Positions 1-13,029 of a stretch of 64,000 nucleotides of DNA are shown one piece after another. Numbering within the stretch: position 1 is the stretch's first letter; each line of letters starts with the position of its first letter. This DNA is from Cyclospora cayetanensis (lineage: Eukaryota; Apicomplexa; Conoidasida; Eucoccidiorida; Eimeriidae), in assembly GCF_002999335.1 (NCBI RefSeq), contig NW_020312613.1, forward strand, positions 112,501-176,500. Direction: 5' to 3'. The position numbers and the translations under genes are program-made. The notes beneath the pieces were generated by a model. That model was not told where the DNA came from and did no database searches. It was given only the letters and a program-made list of their open reading frames with translations.

Positions 1-850
1 TGTTGCTGGTGCCGCTGGTGCAGCCGCCCTGATCCCCTATGTGGCTGCTGGTTCTGCTGTGGCTGCTGTGGCTGCTGGTTCTGCTGTGGCTGCTGGTTCT
101 CTGGAGGAAACCCCCCCCCCCTGCAGAGAGCCTCATGAGGAGGCGGAGGAAGCGGGAGCGGTGGCAGAGCAGCCTGTAAGAGAGGAGGAGATGCGTTTTT
201 GGCTTGTTCATCCTCCCCTGAAGTTGTTTTCATGTGCGTTCTGTTGTTCAGCCTCTGCTCCGGCGAAGCTCGTGCAGGGCAGCTGAGCTGCATTGGAAGC
301 GCCGGCTTTGCTGTGGGAGTCGAGTAGCTTCTTGAGAATGCCTGATGCCCTCTGAGCACATGCGCGTCTTCGGGAGCCAGCGGCAGAGCTAGCGAGGCAG
401 CTGGAGGCTGCACGCTGCAGCTTCCTGGAAAGCGAACGGCCATAACGTGGGAAGCAGCAGAGGCTTTGCTGCTGTTGCTTCCGACGCACTCATTGCTCCT
501 GTTGCTTCCGGCTACGATGTTTGGGATCGACGCAACAACCGAAGGTTCCTGAGAGAGAACGATGCCTTTGGGTGGCGCAGAGAGTCGGTAATCCGAAGGC
601 GGAAGGGTGTGAGAGGTCACCTTTGAACCTCCGTTTTCTGGAGGCTGCGCAGGTGTGCGATCCTCACTGCTGCTGCGAGTGCTGCAGGCTGTGTCTCTCC
701 CTTCGCGTTCGCCCGTGCCTTCTGTGCTGATTGAGCCTGTGGCTGACGCTGCGGTGAGCGCGATTTCTGCACCTGAAACCGCGTCTTCAGAATCTAGAAT
801 GCTGCTGAGGGCATATACCTCAGAAAGGGCTGGAAAAGCAGCAGCGTAGG
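1..850. other. GC-rich coding-like edge region, unresolved
   Basis: The first 850 bases look coding-like but no family can be named. Bases 41-110 are an imperfect GCTGCTGG/GCTGTGGCT repeat reading as an Ala/Gly/Ser run on plus and as Gln/Pro/Asn on minus. A plus reading frame at 655-849 ends in a stop after a Ser/Ala-rich stretch and follows an acceptor-like CTGCGCAG at about 646-653, so it could be the last exon of a gene entering from the left. A minus frame at 489-208 with a Gln run is the alternative. Strand and product are undecided. Confidence 0.25.
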
Positions 851-3800
851 ACGCTGACTGCGCTCCAAGAAGCAGCTGTCGCATTTCTCTCTCCAGGTTT
901 CCCTCTAACCAAGACAAACCGAAGCAGCTTGAACTCGTGGCTAGGGGAAGCGGAGCGCCAGATAGACGGCGTGCGTCAGTGCAAAGACGCCGGGGTGGAA
1001 CGGATGCAACACTAGGAATAATCAAAAAGACAGCTTAGAGGGAATGGCTTTGGTGGGCAATGCACGTGTTCGTCTTGCAAAAAACCTGTTTTCAAGGACT
1101 AGACCAATGGTGATGCGCCAAAAAAATGAAACCGGGGTGTTTTCCTCACCCAGGACAACTAAAGAAGCTTCGATTAAGCAGAGGTACGTCAATATTATCG
1201 CCAAATAGTGGAAAATTCATATTTCACAAGAAACTGCACTGCTAGCAGCGTTAATGCTTTGGTCGGGGGCTTTGAGGTGAAGCGGTGTCAGTCAATTTGA
1301 AGGGACGCCCAAGGTAACCTGCCGGAGGGTTGGCAGGAAGACAATATATAGGAGGAATTAATGGATTTAGAGTCAAAAAGCATGCGTTTTGGTCACGATT
1401 TACTGATCTAAAGGCAGACGGGTCATGGCAACAACCCATCCTGAACAGGAGTTTGCGCGGATCGCGCGGTGTCTGGACACCTCAGCGCTGCTCGATTGGC
1501 CACCAGTACAAAATGCACACGTACGCTTTACCGATAGAACATTTTAGCATTTACAAGTCGTTTATGATATTCGAGCTTGTTATATGTAGGCGTAAGGGCG
1601 GTTTGGTGGAAATAAGCACATGCCTTTCAAGCACCCACATTCCCCCACACACTCCTCCACTGATTAGCTGAAATTCAAAATTGAAGCACCAAGTGTCCTT
1701 CTGCTCCATCAATTTAAACTTTTTAAATCTTTGACTTAAGTTTTAAGAATCAGAACAAGAATAAATAAGCTGAAATCCCAACTTTTTGTCCGCGCAGTTT
1801 GTGTGGTGGCGCCCTATGGTGCTCATAGGACGACGCAAGCTTTGCATGTCCGTCGATGCTATTCTTTTTGAAACAAATTCGCTGGCTTTTTCCGTTTTCT
1901 GCAGAAAGCTGAGGCGCGTCTACTTAACGGAACAAAAAGCACATGCGCTCTTTTCGCCCCTCCTTCAGTCGTTAACATTAGAGATGACAGTAAAGCAAGA
2001 AAAAGCCGGATTTTCGCACACTGCATATCCATTTTTCGTGTACTACCAGTCCTTTGTTTGATACCAGGCTTTATTATGCATGTTCCCAGTATGTACACCT
2101 AGCCAGGGCTTGAACACTCAAAGACGCCTCGTGTCCAGTAAAGACTAATTTACCTTAGGAGTCTTCCTCGAAACTGTGGGGCGGACGGAATACATGACAT
2201 TGCTAAGGCCTTGAACAAACTACCATATCCTTTACTATTAAACCCAACTTACAGGCAGGCCGGCTCAACAACAGCCCCCAGAGTCTAATTTATTATCACC
2301 TTGGCTACGTGCTCGCCAGGTACTGTCTGCGAGAAAAAGGCCACAGATGCAAGCTCCAGCAAACGATCACTTCATCAATTTTAGAGCGTAGCTTTTCCGA
2401 CGGCTTGAGCAAAGACCTCCAATTCGAGCCACCAAACCCTGCGGACTAAACTCTTGGGCTCACCTCGCAGGTATTGCAGCAGCCGTTTTCCCTTGGCACT
2501 TACATGTGCTGGCGCTATTCACTTTGTCTTGCTTCCTGCCGTGCCTACAGCAGCTCCCCGTCTGACGTTACTTCTTGACTTATGAGTCACCAAAGAATCC
2601 TTATCCGTGCGCTTCACTTGCGTCGCACAAGAGAGGTAGCTTATTATTTGTAAAAAGAAAATGTGCCGTGTGTGCCTGTGCGCCGTCTGCTATGCAAAAG
2701 AGCTGCGAATGCTCGGAGCGCCTAAAGGGTGCACAAGTGCACCGTGCAGTCCCTCCTCCATCGCAACAAAGCCCCAAGAGGTGATAAGCTCACGGGAGAG
2801 GGCTCTTTTGAAGAAATATTAATAAGCTTTGTTTGCAGTCTTGTATTGAGTTTGAGGTCACGAGGGCCTACCCATGGAAACCTTCGTTGGGCGTTACGAA
2901 AAGCCGGCAGCAAAGCATACATATGTATATGGCTAGAGAATAGATATATATATATATATATAGGTTTATATAGCCGTCGCTACGTTGTCTAGTGTATATA
3001 TGGAAGCACTTCTACTTATTCCTCGCCTTTAGGATTATCGTATTATGTACGAAACTCCAGGTAGGCCGGCATACACATATGTGCGACTTCATGAGTGCAT
3101 TTGCGCATGCACATGTACGCCTATAGAAAATCACTTGAAAGTATGCCGACATGCGCAGTACAGCAAGCCTCTAACATGGCTTGCCCGTGCTGGACTGCTC
3201 CTTTACACATGCTAACAGCGAGCTCCAAAGGGCCACTATTAGCTTCCGCACTCTACAGCTTTGTATGCACTTTCCCGTACTGCCCATCTGAGTGAAGCCA
3301 TACGTATAGAGATATGAAGAGCAGTATGTTTTGCCGCTTGTCAGTGCTGGCAGGCGGCACGGCACGTAAGCGCAACTTCGCAGCAGGAGGCGGGGCCACA
3401 CACTGAGCCTTGAAGGTAACCAACAATTTAGGAGTCGTGACACTGCACAGTAAACAAAGGAAAAAGAAGCGTTGTGTGTTGCCTCCAAACGCGCCTCAGG
3501 CAGAGACAGGAGCGGCAGTTCTACAGAGAAAGGGATAACGATACAGGTTGCAGTATAGAGGTCTGCCTACAGTTTTCTTGCGAAAAGTTGCACGCGGAGG
3601 CTTCGACGCAGAGCCGCTGCTGAGGTGTTTGCTGGCACAGAGGCCACGTCCGTATCGGTACCAGCATGCGCAATGGAAGCTGATGAGTAGCTTTGTATGC
3701 ATTTGCATGTCTGCATTCGCCTACGTGTACATGGATATATGACCTGCACAGGATGAAGGTCCATCTACTGTCAAGCAAGGCTGCGGGCGAAGCCTGGATA

Positions 3801-4480
3801 CACATCATTGTTTGCGCTTTTGTGCATTTCAGAACGACCTAGCGACTATTTGGACATACAGAAAGGTGTGCGTTTGAATCCACATACACTCCTACGTCTA
3901 CACAACTCCACAATGGGTAAGCAAACGCATGCATCGGTACCATCTTATTGGAATTTCTCTGCGCGTTGCCCAAAAGTATGGAAAACCGCAACCCTTTAGT
4001 ACAAGATCGACGAAAGAAGTCGAACTTCACTGCAGGTCTTACGGGGGGCGAAGCATCCGCGTAGCGTCTACGCCTCCCACCGTTGCAATAAACTACATGC
4101 ATGTCTATGCACATACGTTCTATCCATAAATTCAAAGCATCAACTTCTCCTGCTTGTGTATATATATTTGTGTGCCGGTGGCTCCTGCTGCCTCGCGGAT
4201 GCTCGAGGACGGATGAGTTCAGTTGAGGACTCGTTTTTAGCCATACAGCTACAAATATGAATCCGGGTGTTGTGACTCTACGGATGATACACGTATGGCT
4301 GAACGTGGGTATCTTGATTAACTTGCATCCGTTGCGCATATGAAATGCATATTTACAACGATAGACGTAGGGGCACAGGGCGTGTTGCGTCCGGAGACGC
4401 ATATCTAGACATATATAAAGAACTCCGAAAATATGGCTATGCGCGTATCAACACTTCTACAGAGGAAGCCAGTTGCTCAA
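851..4480. other. gene-poor stretch, no recognisable gene
   Basis: All reading frames here are short and show no domain or motif I recognise. A pure TA run lies at about 2944-2962. Bases 2640-2760 resemble other dispersed fragments near 45740-45830 and 50340-50430 (shared TGTGTGC...GCTATG...CTCGGAG pattern), suggesting repeat debris. Confidence 0.5.
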
Positions 4481-4483
4481 GTT

Positions 4484-4564
4484 CGTGTGTGTGTGTTTGC
4501 GTATGTGTTTGCGCATGTGTGTGTGAATGTGTGTGTGTGTGTGCATGCATGCATGCATGCGCGT
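4484..4564. repeat. GT-rich and ATGC microsatellite
   Basis: Runs of GT mixed with GTATGTGTTTGC-type units pass into a perfect tandem ATGC tract (about 4543-4560). Confidence 0.85.
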
Positions 4565-5851
4565 GTCTGTATGCACCCGTGTAAGGGAATTTACACAACA
4601 CAACCGGATCTGGGCACAGCATCTTAAGGCTGCAAAGCCTCTGGCTGCTCCTGCACCGTGTGTTTCGCGCTGCTGCCCGTGGCTATATGAGATTTCTGCT
4701 CGCCATGAGAGGCTGGTAGCCTCGATCCTGCAGCACGTTAAGGTGCCTCAAATCCGAACTGTCGAATGCCCACTGCATCGAAGCGACACGCAAAGGGCAA
4801 GCTGCACTAAAGGGGTCAGGTCTACCTGCGTGCGAAGGAGCCATATAAAGCGAGCACTAAGTTTTTCCCCAAGAAAGAAAGAGATAGGGGGGCAGAATCA
4901 GCGGCAATAAGACGTCTCATTTCGCCTCGAGGCTATATGTGGCCCCTCCCCATTCCAAATGACAAGCGACAGAACGAGTCCGCACAGGAGCACGCAACTG
5001 ACTGGCTATATATATATATACATGAGATACATATATGTATACATAATATATCCATAATATATATGTATATAGAGAGGCAACAAATCTTTGAGCATCTTTA
5101 CCTTGATTGTAGCGCCCTTTCTGATAAATACCGCCGGCCAGACCTCTCCGTGTATCCCTGAAGCGCATGCGAAAAACTGCACAAAAGGGCATGATGAGCC
5201 ACTGCTCGAAAATCGTCGAAGTCGCCTCGACCGCTTTCTGCCGACGACACGCATTGAGAGCAGCGCAGTGCAGAGGAGCAAGTCAGGGCATACGAGAAAG
5301 GGGAAGCATCCAAAGACAAAAGTTGGACGCACCAGACCGCGAAGATGCAGGCAGCGGCATGCCGTTTAGCAGGAGGTTCACCTTCGCGGGGGAGTCTGAC
5401 TGATCGACTGCGCAAGTCTGCAGAAGTAGCAGCACCACAACACCCTAAAGCAGCCGTCCGTTGAGGTGCCACTCCAGTCGCATGCAGAGGCTACTTGCGC
5501 TGTGCCAAGAGCAGGCAAACTCGGAGAGACGTAGCGCTCCATGATGACTACCACAGGCAGAGAAAGGAGAAGGCGCAGATGCCCGCCTCGACGTGCTGAC
5601 ACAGAGGATGCCTACAAAGGATGAATGCATGCACACTTCTAGAGCCGCTTCGGCTGCCTTTGGAGACGGTGTGCACGCAGCCTACTGCACGTCGCTCTGC
5701 CACTCTAAGAAAAAAAACCCTTTGTGCTCAGTTCTTCGCCCCCTTCCACCCCCGAGAACTCACGATTATATCGCCTTCTTCAACTGCAGGAACGTCTGGC
5801 GCTCCTAAGGGTGTCATCCAGCTGACGGCCAAAAGCGCAACCATGAAAACA
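4565..5851. other. gene-poor stretch with a TA microsatellite
   Basis: A TATA/TATG-rich tract lies at about 5005-5075. The rest has only short overlapping frames on both strands with no family resemblance. Confidence 0.5.
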
Positions 5852-6445
5852 GACAATACACACACGCACATGATACACAGACATGCACGCATAGACATAC
5901 ACACATAGACAGACATACACAGACACACATACATACATAGACAGACATACACAGGTACTCGCATAGACATACACACAGAGACAGACATACATACATCGAT
6001 ACACAGATACACGCACAGACATACACACATAGTACATATACACAGAGACACAGACACACATACATACATGTACATGCATATAGATACACACAGAGATACA
6101 CATACATACACATCCATACACACAGATATACATGTATATACATATTTACATACATACACATGCACACAGACACACATACATGCATGTACATACACATCCA
6201 TACACACAGAAATACATACATACATGTACATACACATCCATACACACAGAAATACATACATACATGTACATACAGACACATGCACACAGAGATATATACA
6301 AGTATATGCATACATATATACACATACACACAGATACACACAGATACACACATACATACATACATGTACACACACGCAGATACACAAAGAAATACATACA
6401 TACATGTACCTACACACAGATACACAGAGAGATACATTCATACAC
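5852..6445. repeat. 600-bp CA/ACAT/AGAC microsatellite
   Basis: Nearly 600 bases of ACACA, ATACAT, ATAGACAT and TACATGTACATACA units. The tetra- and hexanucleotide structure keeps several frames open on both strands (Tyr/His/Thr on plus, Cys/Val/Tyr/Met on minus). These are compositional artefacts, not genes. Similar tracts sit inside introns of real genes in this window. Confidence 0.9.
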
Positions 6446-7160
6446 ACAAGGACGCACTCCGTGCTCTTCCCTAAACATTCTATACGCGTTCAAGCGCTTC
6501 GAGCAGAGCATGCAGCTTGAAGAAGGGGAGAATACGGAGCGGGGAGGAGTCGTACGAGAGCACCGCACAGAAAAGGTCCAGTCGGCATCAGAGAAGAAGA
6601 GAGACTCTGGAGGCAGAGAGAGAGAGACGCGCGCATATAATAAAAGGCGAAGAAACAGCCATTCGAGGGAACGCAGTCAAGGAAAGAAGAGGAGGCACTC
6701 ACCAAGAGAAGGACAAAGCCGCACAAACAGACAAGCAAGCGCGTTCGAGTTGAGGCTGCCATTTCTAGATTTGAAAGCCAACAGTTTGGTTTGTGCTTGC
6801 GCGAGGCAGAGAGGCTATGTGAAATACCTTTGCTTTCCAGATATGAAAGACTGAGCGTCTTGTAGCTCTTCCGCCCATGGCAGACGACACACGCCAACAT
6901 GTATTTCTCCAGGTGTCAACACGCATACTTCTGCAGACACAGCATGCCGAACGAAATGCGAGGGGAAGGAGGCTTTCTTCAGGGAGCGCTGCCGTGCATC
7001 AAGCGAGGCGTATGCATCTCGCCAAAAGGGAGAGGCCTCCTTCTTCCCTCTCCTTTTCCCCTCCCCCCTTCTCTCCCTTTCTTCATCAAAAACAAGGCAC
7101 ACAAAAACGAAGAACGCTGAGGGAGAGGCGTAAAGCCGAAAAAGGTCAGCGATCGGTATG
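6446..7160. other. purine-rich stretch, no recognisable gene
   Basis: Bases 6510-6730 are GA-rich on plus (charged Arg/Glu/Lys frames in several registers) and 7030-7080 are CT-rich. No motif or splice-coherent coding segment was found. Confidence 0.4.
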
Positions 7161-7930
7161 CCAGTGTCTCTCAAGACGTGACTCCGCAATCGAGCGGCAG
7201 CATGCACCCACCAAAGACACATCTATCCTGCTCGACAGCGGTGTCAGCGACTGCTAGACCTTCGCCTCCGAGCTGCAGTCCACTAACCACCATGCCTTCC
7301 GAGTGCATCCTGCAGTTGCACGCACTCAGCGACGCAGACGGAGAGCACCTTCGCGGCTGCAGCGGCGCGCTCTCCGTGCGACGCTAGGAGAGCAGAGCAG
7401 AGCAGCTCTGCTCGTCTCTGCTTGGCTCGAACAGCTTCAGCAAGCTTCTTGTGCCCATTCCTCCAGCATGCGGAAGCCACGGCTAAACGCCCTCCAAGAA
7501 GCAGCTCTCGCACGTACAAACAGGCTGCGCAAAGCGTGTGGGGGTGCAGGGATTCTTTCATTTTTCTGTGTCTTACTGCATTCCAACGCCTTTCGGCGCG
7601 GAGGCTCGACTACTCCGCAGCTCCCAAAGCACCCTTCCTCCGCCATCCTCCAAGTCTGCTGTACTGACGCCTTCGGAAGCTTCTGCTGCGGCTGCTGCTG
7701 CCCTTCTTCTGAGGCAGCAGCGTCTCAGGAAGGGAACCTTCCGCGCAAGCGAACCCGCCGCAGCAGCCGCCCCCAAAAGCACTGACAGCATGCAATTCAG
7801 CACGGCAGGGGGCTTAGAATCTGCGGCAGCTGCGGAAGGGAAGCCTCTACGGATCCCATCCATCGTGATGGCTGCCTGCCTGTCGCATGTGGCTGTGGAT
7901 ATAGTATGTGTATATATGTATGGGTAAGTG
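7160..7930 (+). other. possible Ala-rich coding exon, unresolved
   Basis: The plus frame 7538-7927 is Ala/Ser-rich in the style of coccidian proteins, runs into a TGTATG microsatellite and has a GTAAGTG donor-like site near 7924. A competing minus frame (7863-7573) has the same richness. Neither shows a domain, so I list this only as a place where an orphan Eimeria-type gene may lie. Confidence 0.25.
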
Positions 7931-8040
7931 TATGTGTGTGCACTTATATGGGTAAGTGTATGTGGGTGTATTTATATGAGTAAGTGTATTTATATATATG
8001 TGGGTAAGTGTATATGTATATGTGTGGGTAAGTGTGTGTA
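7903..8040. repeat. TGTATG / GGGTAAGTGTAT microsatellite
   Basis: Irregular tandem units of about 20-30 bases built on GGGTAAGTGTATGTG. Every unit contains GTAAGT, a perfect 5' splice consensus on plus. Confidence 0.8.
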
Positions 8041-9480
8041 TTGCCAGAAGCCTTTGTGTTGATGCACTGCTGCGGCTGCAAATGCCTCCGTGGTCGTAGG
8101 TGGGGGAAGGGGGCTGCAGCAAACTCCACAGCTGTTGTCGCGACGTTTTTGCTGGGTTTCACCAGCAGCCACGCTTAGCAGCGGGGGATTTCAGAGAACA
8201 GTACGTGGCTTATGCACACGAATCAATGCTCAAAACGTGAGATTGACAAGCACGGAATCATGGGAAGTGGCAGTGCGTTTGCGCACAAGCGTGTTTTCGT
8301 ATATATGTGTGTGTGTTTGTGTGCGTGCATGTGTATGTGTGTTTGGGTTCGACAGGTCGGTCGTGGAGTGGATGAGGGGCAGTCAGCCTGTCATGCAGCA
8401 GCACGCAGCGCCCGTTCCCCGCATCGGGCACTTCGATGGAAACGGTTTTTTCAGGCTACCAAAGGCGCTGATGAGCAGAAAGACGCAAATAACGGGAGGC
8501 GGGAGGCGAAGATGCAAGACACGATCGCCAAAAGATTTGCACGAACAGCCTGTCCGAGGCGGAGGTTTGCGCGCCAGCACATACACCGCTGGAAACTCCG
8601 CCGCCCTCTCGCAATACTTATAGGGCAAATCAAAGGAAATAATAAAAATTCGCAATGTTCGATGGGCTGGGGAGCGTTCGACACAGGCGAGCTGACCACT
8701 GGTTGGCTGTGCTTCGGGCCTCCCCTCTCCAGCCCGCATGGGATGTACAGCGCTTGCTCTTAGGAAAACATGCACACACGTGGTGCCTGCAGCATTTCCG
8801 CAGAAAAAGAATATGCTAGGAAGCCATCGGAGGCTTTTGGCTGAATGCCAGTCGCGTGCAGTGCTGGGGCAGTGTCTCGCTCAAAGGCTCCGTACAGCCA
8901 ATGCATGTTCTGGAGATGCCCGTACAGTCTACCACGGGCTTCGGGGATTAAACAGCGCAAGGCAGGCATGCTCTGACCTTCTTTTATCTTCGAGAGGCAC
9001 GGGATGCTCTTTCGCGGGGAGCTGTCTTTGCACAGGAGCTCGTCCAGGCACCCACCTGAGCGACAAAATCCGCCACAGCGAACTCCTCGGCTAAAAAGAG
9101 TTGAAACTGCCCTTTCCGCCTACCCTATGCAATCTGGTCTCGAGGAGGTGCCTGCGTGTACCATGTATGTGCGTTTCTAATGACCTGCATTCCCCGAAGC
9201 GGCCGCATATTTCGCTCGCCAGGTGCCTTTTGTATGGCGGGCTTACCCAAGGTTAGGTACTCTTTGTTATACCATTCATATTCAGCTAGGAATCGGTAAC
9301 GATTTCACTTACTGGCTCGTCTGATCGCACACTTTTCGTGGTGCAGAATAAGCTTCTGCACGAGATGCCATTCTTCGGGCTTCTACGCTACGTGCTAGCT
9401 GCAACTAGCTGTAAGTTCTCAAAGCGCTTAGGGAGTGCAGCTATATGCACACCGTAGCAGTCCCTTTCCCCTCATATAGG
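8041..9480. other. no recognisable gene
   Basis: Several frames of 110-180 codons overlap on both strands at 8090-9094, with a GTGTGT tract at 8305-8345. None has a motif or supports splicing to a neighbour. 9100-9480 looks non-coding. Confidence 0.4.
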
Positions 9481-11330
9481 CGACTCTAATGGGCACCGGC
9501 AGGGAAGGCAGGAGCCCGCTTGGAGGCACAGCACCATTCTGTCAAGTTTGCATTGACTCCAGTATTACGTGGGCTTCTAATGAAGCCTTAGATGAGGCCT
9601 CCCAGATGGTAGCACCACATGGCTCGATGCAGCTTATCACTACTCATCCTATGGCTCTAAACGCAGAGGGATCTCAGGCTCCGCTGCAACAACTGTGGAG
9701 CTGCCACCTCCACGTCAGCTTGCAAGGTGGCCTTTGCTGGCCCATTCGACGCTGTACTATCGTCAACTTCAATCACCAGACTTTTCCTGCCAGACTATTG
9801 CCAAAGAACATCAAATACTAGAGTACAGAATAGCTTGATCAAACATAATCCGTCGGCGATTCGAAGTCTAGATCCATTTTACAGGATTACAGCAACTAGA
9901 AAGTGTGACAGCCGTACGGATGGGCATCTACTAGAAAAGTTTTTACTAGCCGGTTGGAGGTGCACATCGCCCTGTGCTCCACTGATGAAGGGAAACAAGT
10001 GCTCCTTGCAGCTTGTCTCTCGAAGGGAGCAGCCCTTCAATGGTAAATTCTTTTCAGGTAGAGCAGGTCGTCTGCCCACAAAGAATATCACAGCCCAAGC
10101 CCCTTGTAGATGTCGTAGCTCATTGATTTATGCCAAGACCAGCTCAGCAGCTAGCTCAGGAAAATTGCGAAAGCGGAGGCAGGGAAGTGTGTCTGTAGAT
10201 CGGTGTATCGAAAAGATGCAACTTTGGTATGCAAAAGTCACAACCTAAAAAAAGCCCTACGTTGTTAATGATTTTCCCAGATCTATCCGAAATTTCAATT
10301 CAGCTGGTCATGGGCTTGATAGCGATTTGGCGACTAGACAGCTGGGTGTCTTTCGCGAATGATGGCTTACTTGAGTTTTCTGGAGCACAAAAGCGCAGCT
10401 TGCGCGTTTTGGGCTCAACATAAACAGCCATGTAGGACTCAGAACGAATGCATGTCAGGGCTGTCAGCCGGTCCTAGCCTGGAGTCGAACAAGAGCGAGA
10501 AAAGGAAGCCAGAGGGAACCCATGCTGCCTATTTGCCTCAAACAGTCCCCCAACAAGATGAGCATTGGGTACAATCGTCCCCTTGCCCCGCAAGTTTGGG
10601 CATAACGCCGTGCATTGTTGAAAAAGGATGGAAGGTAGGGCCTGCTCGCTGACATTAAGCTCCTGAACAAGATTATTCTGATGGAGAAGCTCCCGACGCC
10701 TCATATCCGCGAATCGTCTGATAATTTACACGCACGAGAAGTCTGACATGCGCCTCCGCACAAGCTTCCCTACAATTTCCCATCTACCCTGATAGCAGGC
10801 ACAAAACGGCGTATCATCTCACACACGCCAGTCTTAGGAAACTGGTGTAAAGCTTGAACTTGTTAATATCCCAGCTGAAATGCAGCATCAAGTATGACGA
10901 CGATTTCATCGGCCGAGTGATTTCTCGTCCTTACGGTCGTCACGTCTTCTGGTCACTGTAAGATCGTTGGCGCATCTACAAATTTGTCATGTTGCCGACA
11001 AATCACGGCTTTTTTTATCGGCGATCGGGCTGCTGCGCTTGCGTCAGCTTGCAGGACGGCCATTACTTCCCCATTTGGCGTTGTGCCACCACCAGCTTGC
11101 ATCTCGAGAGTGTTTTCATCAGCGTGCTTGTAAGGAACATCAAAATATCAAATTACCGAATCGATTATATAAAACCAGGCAAACCTTGTAGGGAAAGCTG
11201 ACAACCCAGTGCATCCACAGCCAATGGATGTGTGGGTAACAGCTGTATCGAAACATGTGGTGCCACAAGCAGTAACCCTTGACCTCATGTCTCCGTAGAG
11301 AGACACTGAACTCCAAACTCAGCCAAATTT
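9480..11330. mobile_element. degenerate dispersed repeat, two partial copies
   Basis: A fragment at about 9705-9840 and a second at about 11030-11180 share a motif with a third fragment at about 35100-35240. All contain GTCAGCTTGCA or ATCAGCTTGCA, then a GCC/CTG-rich stretch, then TTGCCAAAGAACATCAA or its variant, with many point changes. The third fragment sits in the retroelement-like relic described at 31.5-35.3 kb, so these are probably decayed pieces of the same family. No intact reading frame remains. Confidence 0.5.
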
Positions 11331-12249
11331 TAGCAGAAAGCTACAGCGTGTCTCTCAAGGATTGCCGCCTTCCCTTTTCAGCACCCTTCAGTTCCCACTA
11401 TGAAGAGAGCGGAAGCAGCTACAGTACTCGTAGCTGCACCCTCCAGGCACGCTGAGCATTCAGTTAGTTACACCTATCATCTACCGCAAGCGCACACAAT
11501 ATTGCGTCGGATTGGATCGGGCGCTCAGTATTTTGCAAGAGAAAGATTCCCGAGTAAACTAGTTCACTTGGCGATTCCCTACTAATTTGTAGTCCGTTCC
11601 TTGCGCCCACCAGAGCAAGCCTTTCCCTTCTTGGTGGAACCCGAAGAGAGCAGGGAAGGAAAGAAGGGAGCTTCTTTGCAAAGCCCTCAATGATTTTCCT
11701 ATTATTTATATTCTCTATTACGTGTGCAATGCATGCGGAGTTGGGTGCATGCTGACGGAGACCGGAGCCAAGCGTTACCCAGTTGGCGTACGCAGTCATG
11801 ACAGCCATGCAAGTCGACGATAGCACTCCCCTCAGGATGCACTTGATGCATGCGCATCTGTTTTCCATCTGCCTGAAGCCATTAGAGAAACGCGGAAGCA
11901 GTATCCGCCTTTAAGTTTATCCTGCGCTCACGGCCTTAACCCGAGTGCCAGCCTTCCGTAACTCCCGCCAGTAAGGCGTCACGTGCAGCTGAAAGCATAC
12001 ATGAGCCGAACGAAACCACAATTATAGGCACCACTTTGCCTCGACCTACACAGGAAAACTCCAAGTTTCTTGCTGCAGGCCCCTAGCATGCGCAGTCGGG
12101 GCTTGAATTGGGCATGCGTGTGTAGCTGTGGATCCTCGAGTGTTCTGGCATCACAAAGGCGCGTCATTTTCACCTTTCGGGCATGAAAACCCGTTCGAGT
12201 CGCACAACAGCAAATAAACTACGAGAGGAAGGCGTAGTTGGACAGCAAG
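11331..12249. other. non-coding upstream region
   Basis: No gene recognised. The last few hundred bases are the presumed promoter/5' region of the following gene. I see no sequence element I can name. Confidence 0.4.
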
Positions 12250-13029
12250 ATGAAGTTTCACGCGGCTTTGCTTCGCCGCGCATTGAACCCCGGAGCCGTT
12301 TTGAGCTCCAGGGGTTCTCCCAAGTTTCAGCAGTATACCCTTGGCAGCTATCCGATTCCCCCTGAGCAGGAGCTGCTGTGGAAGAATCGCATGAAGGCCT
12401 ATGGCGGCTACATTCAGCAGACCATTTCGCCGTTTCAGATGAAGATCCTTTGGCCATTCTGGCACACTTTTCCGGCAAGGCAAGACGCTGTGGCGCTTCC
12501 TATGGCAACATTCTTATCGATTACCTAGGTAGCTGTGACGCGTCTGGGGGAATGTGTGTGGCAGCATTCCTTGGGGGAGGTGAGAAGGGTGCATGATGAG
12601 GGCTCCAGAGAGCTTTACCCGGCGAGGTGCCAATACCAGGAGCGCAGCTTCCGCGAGCATGTGCATGTTTTTTCTGCGTCGTTTCAAGCACATACTTTCT
12701 GCAGAAGCCAGTTCACTCGTTTTTCTTTGGCAGGGTCGTTGTCGAAGGGATTCGGGGGGGAGGGGAGCGGGGTTGTTTCAAGTGTTCAACGGACTTGGGG
12801 GTGTCGGTCCATGTTGGAGTTGACGCGACGTCGACTAGGGCATTCTGCTTGGATTTTTCGCACCCTTCTACTTTCTGCACCGGGGCACACGATTTTGTGT
12901 CTCTGCAGAACGTGGGCAAAATTCAGCGCGTATTATTGGTGGTGGGTGTGGCCGGGCATGGTGACATACGGCATCATCAAGAAGATGTTTCATGATGCTG
13001 AGCATGAAGTCCGTGATAAATACTGGTAA
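12250..13029 (+). CDS. candidate cytochrome bc1 complex subunit 8 (QCR8/UQCRQ-like), two exons
   Basis: The small 116-residue protein is probably a single-pass inner-mitochondrial-membrane subunit of complex III. Exon 1 is 12250-12479 and exon 2 is 12909-13029; joined they give 351 bases with no internal stop. The match to the QCR8 family is by pattern: an Ile-x-x-x-Ile-Ser-Pro-Phe segment (residues 56-62), a basic turn near Arg77, then an aromatic membrane segment with a Tyr-Tyr-Trp-Trp-Trp cluster (85-89) followed by Val-Trp-Pro-Gly (90-93) and a charged C-terminus. The start at 12250 has AAG before ATG; an in-frame ATG-like start 12 bases upstream is possible. The intron begins GCAAGA rather than GT. 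An alternative identity would be another small respiratory-complex or ATP-synthase accessory subunit. The gene structure is firmer than the name. Confidence 0.5.

Noticed and set aside
5814..6854. Long Tyr/His/Thr and Cys/Val/Tyr frames on both strands
   Set aside because: They are generated by CA/ACAT microsatellite composition. No start context, motif or splice coherence.
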